Shown here: positions 5,042-10,821 of the stretch, in pieces
Layout of the letters: each line of letters starts with the position of its first letter
How positions within the stretch are numbered: position 1 is the first letter of the stretch
Source of the DNA: Candidatus Falkowbacteria bacterium CG23_combo_of_CG06-09_8_20_14_all_49_15
GTDB lineage: Bacteria; Patescibacteriota; Patescibacteriia; Patescibacteriales; UM-FILTER-48-10
Assembly (NCBI GenBank): GCA_002771615.1
Contig: PCSD01000028.1
Span: 1-10,821 of the forward strand
Direction: 5' to 3'
DNA length: 10,821 nucleotides
The notes under the pieces: generated by a model
What the model was told of the DNA's origin: nothing
Seen by the model: only the letters and a program-made list of their open reading frames with translations
Databases searched by the model: none
Program-made: the position numbers and the translations under genes

Positions 5042-5464
5042 ATGGAAACCTACTTCTCCGCCAATCCGCGAGCGACAAAAAAACTGGCCGGCGGCTGGGC
5101 CGCTTCCCTGCGCCCCGGGGAAATTGTTGCTTTGATCGGCGAACTGGGCGCGGGCAAAACCGTTTTTACCCAAGGCCTGGCCGCGGCCTTGGGCGTGCAG
5201 AAAAACATAACCAGTCCGACTTTCACTTTATTAAAAATTTATCCGGCGCGGCGCCAAGGCATTAAGCGGCTGGTCCATATTGACGCTTACCGCTTAAAAA
5301 CCAGCGCGGACTTGGACAGCACCGGCTGGTTGGATTATCTTGACGATCCAGCGGGATTGGTCGTGGTGGAGTGGGCGGATAAAATCAAACACCCGCGCTT
5401 GCGGCGGGCGAGGATTGTGCGCCTGGCCGTTCAAGGCCAGGGGCGGCTTATTTCTTTTTCTTGA
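5042..5464 (+). CDS. tsaE: tRNA t6A threonylcarbamoyladenosine synthesis ATPase TsaE
   Basis: TsaE is the ATPase partner of TsaB/TsaD that makes N6-threonylcarbamoyladenosine at position 37 of ANN-decoding tRNAs. At 140 residues it is of normal length. The Walker A motif GELGAGKT is at residues 33-40, with the family motifs SPTFTL (58-63), HIDAYRL (79-85) and EWAD (110-113). A weak GGAA lies about 11 bases before the ATG. It follows tRNA-Val by 27 bases and is probably on the same transcript. It stops at UGA and converges on lspA; a hairpin with eight Ts starting 33 bases later ends its transcript. Confidence 0.95.
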   Translation: METYFSANPRATKKLAGGWAASLRPGEIVALIGELGAGKTVFTQGLAAALGVQKNITSPTFTLLKIYPARRQGIKRLVHIDAYRLKTSADLDSTGWLDYLDDPAGLVVVEWADKIKHPRLRRARIVRLAVQGQGRLISFS

Positions 5465-5497
5465 TGGATACAAGCGGCGCCCAACGGATATTTTTTA

Positions 5498-5523
5498 ACC
5501 GGCTCACGCCGGTAATTTTTTTT
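5498..5523 (+). terminator. Terminator of tsaE, overlapping the lspA 3' end
   Basis: ACCGGC (5498-5503) pairs with GCCGGT (5508-5513) around TCAC, followed by AA and eight Ts on the plus strand. The minus strand has no matching T-run after the stem, so this serves the plus-strand tsaE transcript although it overlaps the final codons of lspA. Confidence 0.75.
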
Positions 5524-5980
5524 GACCGCGACGGCTGTGCCATTGCCAAATGGACAGCCCCAAGACACCGGCGACAATCATTGCGTCCGCCAAATTAAAA
5601 ACCGTAAAATAACGAAGGAATAAGTAATCAACCACATAAACATAAAGCCAGCGGTCGGCCAGATTGCTCGCGGCCCCGCCGATAACCAAAAGCAGAAAAA
5701 AAATTTTTTGGCTCGGAGCGTTCGTCTGCGCTTCCTGGATCAACCAAACGGCCAAAGCGCACAGAATCAGGATAATTGATCCGTTCAGCCACCAACCGGA
5801 TAAAGGCAGGGAAAAAGCGATGCCGTTATTGGCGGCGAACTCAAAATAAAAAAAATTCGGACATAAAACCAGAGGCGGCCGGCCGTCCAAATACAAGGCA
5901 ATTGATTTAAAAAGCCGGTCAAAGGCAAGCAGACCGGCCACGCCGACGGCCAACGGCAAAATTTTTCTGAAATTCGGCAT
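5504..5980 (-). CDS. lspA: Lipoprotein signal peptidase (signal peptidase II)
   Basis: This membrane aspartic protease cleaves the signal peptide of diacylglyceryl-modified prolipoproteins, the step after Lgt. It has 158 residues, normal length. The conserved blocks are D21 near the N-terminus, FEFAANNGIAFS (46-57), GGAASNLADR (101-110, S where G is usual), VVDYLF (116-121) and FNLADAMI (128-135). D118 and D132 are the likely catalytic pair. Four hydrophobic segments fit the family: about residues 8-28, 66-82, 92-105 and 133-146. A GGGAG nine bases before the ATG is the best Shine-Dalgarno in the window. It starts 27 bases after the DksA/TraR-type gene, in the run clpP, DksA/TraR-type, lspA. 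Confidence 0.95.
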   Translation of the reverse strand: MPNFRKILPLAVGVAGLLAFDRLFKSIALYLDGRPPLVLCPNFFYFEFAANNGIAFSLPLSGWWLNGSIILILCALAVWLIQEAQTNAPSQKIFFLLLVIGGAASNLADRWLYVYVVDYLFLRYFTVFNLADAMIVAGVLGLSIWQWHSRRGQKKLPA

Positions 5981-6007
5981 AAAAGAATACTCCCGCGGCC
6001 AAACAGA

Positions 6008-6415
6008 TTAAAGCGCTTTCTGCAGCTTGGTCTTGCATTCCACGCAAGCGCTGGCGGAAGGCCGGGCCAGCATCCGCTGCTTGCCGATCGGCCGGCCGCA
6101 ATATTTACAAATTCCGTAAGTCTTTGCCTCAATCCGCTTCAGAGACGATTCAATATCCTGTAAAGCGCTTTGCAAGATTTTTTCCGTGGCCAGATTGGTG
6201 GTGTAATCGCTGATTTCCAGAGCATTATCATCGCTTTCATTGCCGTAATTGGGAAATTTTGCCTTAACCGGTTCGTCATTTTTATTGTCCGCGGTGGTAA
6301 TTTTCTTCAACTCCTCTTTAATCTGCTGCCGGCGGACAAGCAAACCGTCTTTGATTTTATCAATCGTCTCTTGATCCAAAGGCTCAGCCGCGATGATTTG
6401 TTTATTTTCGGTCAT
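6008..6415 (-). CDS. DksA/TraR-family C4 zinc-finger protein
   Basis: Proteins of this family bind the RNA polymerase secondary channel and adjust transcription during stress, or are related regulators. The gene codes for 135 residues from the ATG at 6415. A helical region (about 14-40, acidic/basic) could form part of a coiled coil. The C-terminal finger YGICKYCGRPI...CVECK has cysteines at 103, 106, 124 and 127, the C-x2-C-x17-C-x2-C spacing of the family. An in-frame TTG at 6445 would add ten residues, but the ATG followed by TENK is a more normal start; neither has a Shine-Dalgarno. It begins about 34 bases after clpP. Whether it acts like DksA (ppGpp synergy) or like short TraR cannot be told from sequence. 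Confidence 0.9.
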   Translation of the reverse strand: MTENKQIIAAEPLDQETIDKIKDGLLVRRQQIKEELKKITTADNKNDEPVKAKFPNYGNESDDNALEISDYTTNLATEKILQSALQDIESSLKRIEAKTYGICKYCGRPIGKQRMLARPSASACVECKTKLQKAL

Positions 6416-6449
6416 ATATTTTGTTATATTATTCAGAAACCACAATTAT

Positions 6450-7028
6450 TTATTTGACGATGATCTTGTCCACCAGGCCGTATTTCTTGGCTTCTTCCGC
6501 GTCCATAAATCGATCACGATCCGTGTCTTTTTCAATTTTTGCCAAGGTCTGATTGGTATGCAAAGCCAAAATCTTGTTCAAACGATCCTTGACTTTGAGG
6601 ATATGCTCGGCCCGGATCTTGATGTCCGTTGCTTGGCCTTCAGCCCCGCCCATCACCTGGTGAAGCATAATTTCACTGTTCGGCAGGCACAATCTTTTGC
6701 CTTTGGCGCCGGCCCCCAGCAGAACAGCGCCCATACTCGCGGCCATGCCCAGGCAAATGGTGGAAACATCGGATTTAATGTACTGCATCGTGTCGTAAAT
6801 CGCCAAACCAGCAGTGACGGAACCGCCCGGCGAATTGATATAAAATTTAATATCTTTGTCTTTATTATCCGCGTCCAAAAAAAGAAACTGGGCGATCACA
6901 ATATTGGCCACATGATCGCTGATCGGCTCGCCCAAAAAAATTATCCGATCTTTTAAAAGCCGCGAATAGATGTCATAAGCCCTTTCACCGTAAGTGGACT
7001 TTTCAATGACGGTTGGAATAAGAGACAT
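6450..7028 (-). CDS. clpP: ATP-dependent Clp protease proteolytic subunit ClpP
   Basis: ClpP is a serine protease that assembles into a double heptameric barrel and degrades unfolded or tagged proteins with a ClpX/ClpC-type ATPase. The 192-residue length is typical. The catalytic triad is visible: S98 in GMAASMGA, H123 in MLHQV and D172 in DRDRFM. INSPGGSV (64-71) forms the oxyanion strand. The start is the ATG at 7028, 130 bases after the nrnA stop, with no Shine-Dalgarno. Two promoters precede it. It heads a close run with the DksA/TraR-type gene and lspA. The partner ATPase is not in the window. Confidence 0.97.
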   Translation of the reverse strand: MSLIPTVIEKSTYGERAYDIYSRLLKDRIIFLGEPISDHVANIVIAQFLFLDADNKDKDIKFYINSPGGSVTAGLAIYDTMQYIKSDVSTICLGMAASMGAVLLGAGAKGKRLCLPNSEIMLHQVMGGAEGQATDIKIRAEHILKVKDRLNKILALHTNQTLAKIEKDTDRDRFMDAEEAKKYGLVDKIIVK

Positions 7029-7037
7029 AAAGATATA

Positions 7038-7066
7038 ATTATAATATTTTTTCTCGTTTTCGTGAA
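7038..7066 (-). promoter_or_regulatory. clpP proximal promoter (P2)
   Basis: TTCACG (-35, 7061-7066, 4 of 6) and a perfect TATAAT (-10, 7038-7043) are 17 bases apart on the minus strand. The predicted start near 7031 leaves about three bases before the clpP ATG, so this transcript would be leaderless or nearly so. Confidence 0.55.
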
Positions 7067-7096
7067 TTGATCAAAATTCGTAATTAACTATTTTCC

Positions 7097-7122
7097 AGAT
7101 TATCCTTTTTTCCCGGTAATCT
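7097..7122. other. Small stem-loop between nrnA and clpP
   Basis: AGATTA (7097-7102) pairs with TAATCT (7117-7122), with two further C/G pairs possible past a bulged T. It overlaps the predicted start of the distal clpP promoter. A T-rich run (TATTTTAATTT) follows on the plus strand, but no plus-strand gene lies here. The role is unknown. Confidence 0.35.
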
Positions 7123-7123
7123 T

Positions 7124-7152
7124 ATTTTAATTTACTTCCCTGGCTGTGTCAA
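7124..7152 (-). promoter_or_regulatory. clpP distal promoter (P1)
   Basis: A perfect TTGACA (7147-7152) and TAAAAT (7124-7129, 5 of 6) are separated by exactly 17 bases on the minus strand, just after the nrnA stop. The predicted start near 7117 gives clpP a leader of about 90 bases. Confidence 0.65.
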
Positions 7153-7158
7153 TAAGCG

Positions 7159-8118
7159 CTAAATGATTTGGTATTGGCCGTTTTGCGCCAAAATCCGGCC
7201 CGGCAGTGAAAAGCCGGCGGCTTTTTGGTGCCCGCCGCCATTCATCAAACCAGCCAGTTGGGCCGCGCTGACCTGATCGCTGTTTGTCCGCCAACTGCCG
7301 CGGATCATGCCTTTATCCGCGCGCAAAAAAAGAAAAGCCTTGATGTCGGTTAAGCCGCTCATGAAGCCGGCCATGCCTTCCAAATCTTCACTTTCCAGAC
7401 CGGAAGCGGCGATCTCCTCTTCGGTCAGAACGGTATAGGCAATTTGATAATCAGGATTATATCGGATGGCCGCCATCGCTTTACCCCAAAGCCGGAGCAC
7501 GGAAAGATTTTTATTCCGCCAGACTTGGTCCTTAATTTTAGCAAGACGCGCGCCTAAACGGATCATCGCGGCGGCCACGGCCACGGTTTTTTTGGTCGTG
7601 GAAGGATAAAGAAAAAAGGCCGTATCCGTTACCAAGCCGGTCAGGATGCAAGTAGCGGCTGGCTGGCTGATCGGAATGTTGCTTTCATTAAAAAAATCAT
7701 AAATAACCTCGGTCGTGGCCGCCGCTTGGGCATCGCGCCACTCAATGTCCGCGTAATGTTCCAAAGCGGGATGATGGTCAAATTCAATAATTTTCTGAAA
7801 CGGGCGATGGTTGGATAATATTTCAACCAGCATTGTTCTTTTCATTTGTCCGCAATCGGTAATGATAAAAAGGTCATATTCTTGCCAGTCGGGATGGTTC
7901 AAGCCGGACAGAAATCTATCCGCCCCTGGTAAAAACCAATAGGCCGCCGGAACCGGATCGTGGCAATAGGCTTGGACGTCTTTACCTTCCCGTCTGAGCC
8001 AATCCAGCAAAGCGCAGGCGGAAGACAAGGCGTCGCCGTCCGGATGCGTATGAGTAATAATAATAATTTTTTTCGCGGCCCAAATCATGGCCAATGTCCG
8101 GGCTGAGGCTTCCAACAT
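7159..8118 (-). CDS. nrnA: DHH-family phosphoesterase, NrnA-like oligoribonuclease/pAp phosphatase
   Basis: NrnA enzymes degrade 2-5 nt RNA fragments (nanoRNA) and can dephosphorylate pAp, using two metal ions. At 319 residues the length is typical. The DHH motifs are in order: THTHPDGD (22-29), TDCG (87-90), DHHP (114-117), GLVTDT (161-166), and the C-terminal DHHA1 substrate-binding motif NGGGHQKAAGF (293-303). ATG at 8118 is used; a second Met at residue 11 is possible but sits inside the conserved first helix. It follows rbfA, a neighbour it has in many bacteria, but a terminator and a TATAAT box separate them here, so it is probably transcribed independently. c-di-nucleotide phosphodiesterase activity, known in some relatives, is an alternative. 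Confidence 0.9.
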   Translation of the reverse strand: MLEASARTLAMIWAAKKIIIITHTHPDGDALSSACALLDWLRREGKDVQAYCHDPVPAAYWFLPGADRFLSGLNHPDWQEYDLFIITDCGQMKRTMLVEILSNHRPFQKIIEFDHHPALEHYADIEWRDAQAAATTEVIYDFFNESNIPISQPAATCILTGLVTDTAFFLYPSTTKKTVAVAAAMIRLGARLAKIKDQVWRNKNLSVLRLWGKAMAAIRYNPDYQIAYTVLTEEEIAASGLESEDLEGMAGFMSGLTDIKAFLFLRADKGMIRGSWRTNSDQVSAAQLAGLMNGGGHQKAAGFSLPGRILAQNGQYQII

Positions 8119-8178
8119 TTTATTTGCTTGTCAACGGCCGCGCCGACCGGGCGCTGTGCCCTGATTAAATGAAAAAAC

Positions 8179-8202
8179 ATTATAACTGATTGCGGAAAAA
8201 AA
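8179..8202 (-). promoter_or_regulatory. Probable promoter of nrnA
   Basis: A perfect TATAAT on the minus strand (8179-8184) is preceded by a poor -35 element, TTGTTT at 16-base spacing. The predicted start near 8172 gives a GC-rich leader of about 54 bases containing GGGC/GCCC arms. Its position just downstream of the rbfA terminator supports a separate transcript. Confidence 0.45.
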
Positions 8203-8213
8203 ACAAGGGGAAT

Positions 8214-8235
8214 AAAAAAAACCCGTTTCCGGGTC
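8214..8235 (-). terminator. Rho-independent terminator of infB-rbfA
   Basis: On the minus strand ACCCG (8230-8234) closes a GAAA tetraloop with CGGGT (8221-8225), followed by seven Ts after the stem. It lies 56 bases after the rbfA stop. No plus-strand gene is nearby. Confidence 0.8.
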
Positions 8236-8290
8236 TATCCGCCGTAAAAATCTTAACAATAGGGCCTATCAGACATTTTTTTCCCCAGCT

Positions 8291-8632
8291 TCAATTTTTT
8301 TCGCGATGAATGGCCGAAATGGTTTTCTCAATGACCAGGGCGTTTTTTTCCAATTCATCCAGCCGCCAGATAAAATGGGGAATCTGCTTAATCTTAAGTT
8401 TTTTGAAAAGCGCGTTCGCGAATACCCGGCTATTCCGCCGCACAACCGCCAGAGCTTTCGCTTCCTGGGACTGGGGCAAGACCGTCAGAAAGATTTTAGC
8501 CTGGGATAAATCCGCGGCGCATTGCACGGCGGTAATCGTGATCAAACCGTTATCTAAAGGGATTTCCCGGCTGATCAAACGGGCGAGTTCATCTCGTAAA
8601 AGTTCATTCAATCGGCTGACGCGATTTTTCAT
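8291..8632 (-). CDS. rbfA: 30S ribosome-binding factor A (RbfA)
   Basis: RbfA is a KH-fold protein that binds immature 30S subunits and helps 16S rRNA 5'-end maturation. It has 113 residues from the ATG at 8632. The start is chosen because the family N-terminus (MKNRVSRLNELLRDELARLI, residues 1-20) begins there; the open frame continues upstream to 8881, but that part overlaps infB in another frame and has no RbfA features. Typical later segments are ITITAVQCAADLSQAKIFLT (31-50) and the IPHFIWRLD block (84-92). It starts 64 bases after infB on the same strand, the usual bacterial order, and its transcript ends at the terminator at 8214-8235. Confidence 0.9.
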   Translation of the reverse strand: MKNRVSRLNELLRDELARLISREIPLDNGLITITAVQCAADLSQAKIFLTVLPQSQEAKALAVVRRNSRVFANALFKKLKIKQIPHFIWRLDELEKNALVIEKTISAIHREKN

Positions 8633-8696
8633 GGATTTTATCAAAAAGATGATTAGTTTGAAAAAACGGCTTAAAAAAATGGGCAAAAAATACGCT

Positions 8697-10676
8697 TTAA
8701 TCCAGCTTACGGGTGATGGTTTCCTCACGAAAAAATTCCAGTCCATCGCCGATCGCGACCGGGCTCCGGCTTTCCACCTGCAAGCCGCATTCGCTTGGCG
8801 ACTCCGCGGCCGGAACATCCTGTTTGCCTGATTGGACCCGGATAATCTTGCTGTGGCCGATTTTCTCCTGTTGGCGGACAACCTCGGCTTCAGAGTCTCT
8901 TTCCACCCGCCCTTGGGTCAGACGAACGCCGATGATTTGGCTGTTTTTGTCCGTGCGAAAAACCGCCAGCACCTTGCCTTGGCCCAACGCCACCCGTTTA
9001 TTTTCCGGCGCGATCAAGCTTTCCAAAACCGCTCTAATATCATTGATTAAATCATAAATAATCCGATAAAGCTTAACATTGATGTTCTTTTCGCGGATAA
9101 CATTTTCCAGGACCGTCGGTACTTTGACGTTAAAACCGACGATTAAAGCGCCGACGGCTTCCGCTTTCTTAAGATCGCCGTCGGAAACATTCCCCAAGCC
9201 GCGGTGAATGACATTGACGCGAGCGATGTCAGTGTTGATTTTTTCCAGCGATTCTTCAATTGCTTCCACTGAACCGAAAACATCGCCTTTGATAATGACG
9301 GCCAAAGTCGCAACCTGTCCGTCCGCTTCACCAGACGGCTTTTTTTCCGGCCGCCGGGTCTGGTTGGACGGTGCGAGCCGCTTTTCCTTGATCCTTTCGC
9401 CGGCGCCGACCATGACCAAATCGCCCACTTCCGGCAAAAAACGTAAACCAATCACCATGACGGGCGCGGACAAACCGGCTTCTTTAACGGCTTGACCGCG
9501 GAAATCAAACAGGGACCGGACCCGTCCGAAGGCGCGACCGCGCACACACAGACTGTCGCCGACCCGCAATGTGCCGTTCTGGACGAGAATCGTGGCTACT
9601 GGACCGGCTCCTTTGTCCACGTGCGCTTCAATGACGGTACCGGCGGCGCTGGCGTGCGGGTTAGCTTTGATTTTTTCCCCTTCCAAATCGGCGATTAGCA
9701 GGATGTTGTCAATCAAAGCTTCAATGCCCTGGCCGCTTTTTGCCGACACCGGCGAGCAAATAATTTTCCCCCCCCAATCTTCAGAAGCGACATTCAGCTG
9801 GCTGGCCAGCTCTTGTTTGGTTTTGTCTATGTTCGCTTCCGGCTTATCAATCTTGTTGATGGCGACTAAAAATGGCAGGCCGGCCGCGGCAATAATTCGA
9901 TAAGCTTCCACGGTCTGCGGCTTGACGCCGTCATCCGCCGCGACCACCAGGATGGCGATATCCGCCACTTTAGCGCCGCGACTACGCATGGCGGTAAACG
10001 CTTCGTGTCCGGGCGTATCAATGAAAGTAATTTCCCGGCCGTTTCTAACGATCTGGTAGGCGCCAATGTGCTGGGTGATCCCGCCGGCTTCGGAATCAAT
10101 CACATTCGCGCGGCGGATTGTATCCAGAAGCTTGGTCTTGCCGTGATCCACGTGTCCCATCACCACCACGACCGGCGGACGAGCGACCAAATCAATCGCT
10201 TTTTCCTCGGCTATAATCGTTCCCATCGCCAGCCCGTTCTCTTCCGCCGGCCCAGTGGCGGATTCGTCTTTTTTCACTTCCAGCCCGAGGTCAGATCCGA
10301 TCAGCCAGGCCGTGTCAAAATCAATCATTTCATTAATGGAAGCAAAAACCCCGTTCTTGATCAATTCCTTTAAAACCACATTAACCGGCCGCTCAGCCGC
10401 GGCCGCGAATTCCCGAACGGTCAGACGAGTTTTGATGATGACCGTTTTCTTTTCTCCCGCGCTCACGGCGACCGATGAATTTTTATCAAGCGCCGCGCTG
10501 GAGCGGAGATTTTCCAGTTTCTGTTTCAAAACCGGCCATTCACGAATAATCCGATTAGCCGTTTGGAAGTTGATCTTAATCGCCCGCCGGCCAATGTCAA
10601 AGCCGAGCAAGGGCAGAGCGTCCAAGAGCTCCTGGGGCGTGATTTTCAGCCGTCTGGCTAATTCCGTGATATTCAT
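8697..10676 (-). CDS. infB: Translation initiation factor IF-2
   Basis: IF-2 is the GTPase that positions initiator fMet-tRNA on the 30S subunit and promotes subunit joining. At 659 residues it is on the short side, with a reduced N-terminal region: an IF2_N-type segment (1-50, MNITELARRLKITPQELL) and a second one (about 79-135) before the G domain. The GTPase motifs are GHVDHGKT (174-181), GGIT (198-201), DTPGH (220-224), NKID (274-277) and SAK (311-313). Domains II to IV follow, ending with the ECG...GDGLEFF region near residues 633-650, and no frame break was seen. It starts at 10676 with no Shine-Dalgarno. nusA, a common upstream neighbour, is not within the 145 bases to the window end. 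Confidence 0.98.
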   Translation of the reverse strand: MNITELARRLKITPQELLDALPLLGFDIGRRAIKINFQTANRIIREWPVLKQKLENLRSSAALDKNSSVAVSAGEKKTVIIKTRLTVREFAAAAERPVNVVLKELIKNGVFASINEMIDFDTAWLIGSDLGLEVKKDESATGPAEENGLAMGTIIAEEKAIDLVARPPVVVVMGHVDHGKTKLLDTIRRANVIDSEAGGITQHIGAYQIVRNGREITFIDTPGHEAFTAMRSRGAKVADIAILVVAADDGVKPQTVEAYRIIAAAGLPFLVAINKIDKPEANIDKTKQELASQLNVASEDWGGKIICSPVSAKSGQGIEALIDNILLIADLEGEKIKANPHASAAGTVIEAHVDKGAGPVATILVQNGTLRVGDSLCVRGRAFGRVRSLFDFRGQAVKEAGLSAPVMVIGLRFLPEVGDLVMVGAGERIKEKRLAPSNQTRRPEKKPSGEADGQVATLAVIIKGDVFGSVEAIEESLEKINTDIARVNVIHRGLGNVSDGDLKKAEAVGALIVGFNVKVPTVLENVIREKNINVKLYRIIYDLINDIRAVLESLIAPENKRVALGQGKVLAVFRTDKNSQIIGVRLTQGRVERDSEAEVVRQQEKIGHSKIIRVQSGKQDVPAAESPSECGLQVESRSPVAIGDGLEFFREETITRKLD

Positions 10677-10710
10677 GGTCTGCTTATTTTTACGATTAAA
10701 TATTTATTTA

Positions 10711-10739
10711 ACTTTACATTATCTCTTCCGATTAGTCAA
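10711..10739 (-). promoter_or_regulatory. Probable promoter of infB-rbfA
   Basis: TTGACT (10734-10739, 5 of 6) and TAAAGT (10711-10716, 4 of 6) are 17 bases apart on the minus strand. The predicted start near 10704 gives infB a leader of about 28 bases. Confidence 0.5.
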
Positions 10740-10760
10740 CTGCCAAAAGACCCTGTAAAA

Positions 10761-10810
10761 GTTTTATAGAAATGTCCTATTTGGCGTTTTATAGAAATGT
10801 CCTACTTGGA
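10761..10810. repeat. Two tandem 25-bp direct repeats, possible IS end
   Basis: Two adjacent units (10761-10785 and 10786-10810) are identical at 23 of 25 positions, sharing GTTTTATAGAAATGTCCTA then TTGG. GCCAAA just to the left (10742-10747) is inverted relative to TTTGGC at the end of the first unit, so an imperfect inverted repeat is also present. This resembles the terminal repeats of an insertion sequence, but no transposase gene is in the window. The repeats lie upstream of the infB promoter and could also be a regulatory array. Confidence 0.6.
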
Positions 10811-10821
10811 CACTTTTGTTA

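Noticed and set aside
4639..5173. Minus-strand frames over tRNA-Leu and tRNA-Val
   Set aside because: The peptides containing REDLNLHSLA and RRDLNPWPSRCKR are antisense readings of the two tRNA genes.
6416..6445. TTG start adding ten residues to the DksA/TraR-type protein
   Set aside because: The extension MWFLNNITKY is not family-like, and an ATG follows at 6415.
8633..8881. Upstream extension of the rbfA reading frame
   Set aside because: The extra 83 residues overlap infB in another frame and lack RbfA features; the family N-terminus begins at the ATG at 8632.
8832..10758. Long open frames opposite infB on the plus strand
   Set aside because: They are shadows of infB codon use, with no conserved motifs and no ribosome-binding sites.
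10761..10810. CRISPR array
   Set aside because: Only two units abut with no spacer between them, and no cas gene is present.

Overview
The window looks like a chromosomal segment from a bacterium of the Candidate Phyla Radiation (Patescibacteria). The grounds are compact single-copy housekeeping genes, AT-rich intergenic DNA around genes of moderate GC, almost no Shine-Dalgarno sequences, and two lineage-style genes: a surface protein with a C-terminal 'GK.LLE.E..G..WFV.P' module and a 223-residue protein with a cysteine cluster. UGA is used as a stop (tsaE, rbfA, lspA, the 223-residue gene), which argues against the code-25 lineages (Gracilibacteria/Absconditabacteria). The phylum assignment is inference.

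Left part (1-967): tRNA-Arg(CCU) and tRNA-Cys(GCA), both on the minus strand, separated by about 650 bases without a protein gene. That gap holds a near-consensus minus-strand promoter (609-637), two terminator-like hairpins (254-283 and 549-580) and a foldable block (about 300-490), together suggesting an unidentified structured RNA. It also holds a very AT-rich stretch with a perfect DnaA box and two palindromes sharing the core GTCCACA.

Middle, plus strand (968-5464): lgt (lipoprotein diacylglyceryl transferase); a membrane-anchored surface protein; an unknown Cys-cluster protein overlapping a small cytidylate-kinase-like gene by ATGA; a promoter plus leader hairpin; rplS; tRNA-Leu(GAG); a structured spacer and large terminator; tRNA-Val(UAC); tsaE. 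The run ends in a terminator facing the next block.

Right, minus strand (10676-5504): infB-rbfA, which ends at a clear terminator; nrnA, with its own probable promoter; then clpP, a DksA/TraR-type zinc-finger gene and lspA as a tight run behind two candidate clpP promoters. Two tandem 25-bp repeats lie at the right edge, upstream of infB.

Functionally the window combines translation (infB, rbfA, rplS, four tRNAs, tsaE for t6A), RNA and nucleotide turnover (nrnA, CMP-kinase-like), proteolysis and stress control (clpP, DksA/TraR) and two of the core lipoprotein maturation enzymes (lgt, lspA), which lie in separate operons. I found no defence system, prophage, CRISPR array or transposase gene. 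The most interesting unexplained parts are the 254-637 RNA-like block, the 709-815 repeat cluster, the spacer between the tRNA-Leu and tRNA-Val genes, and the right-edge repeats.
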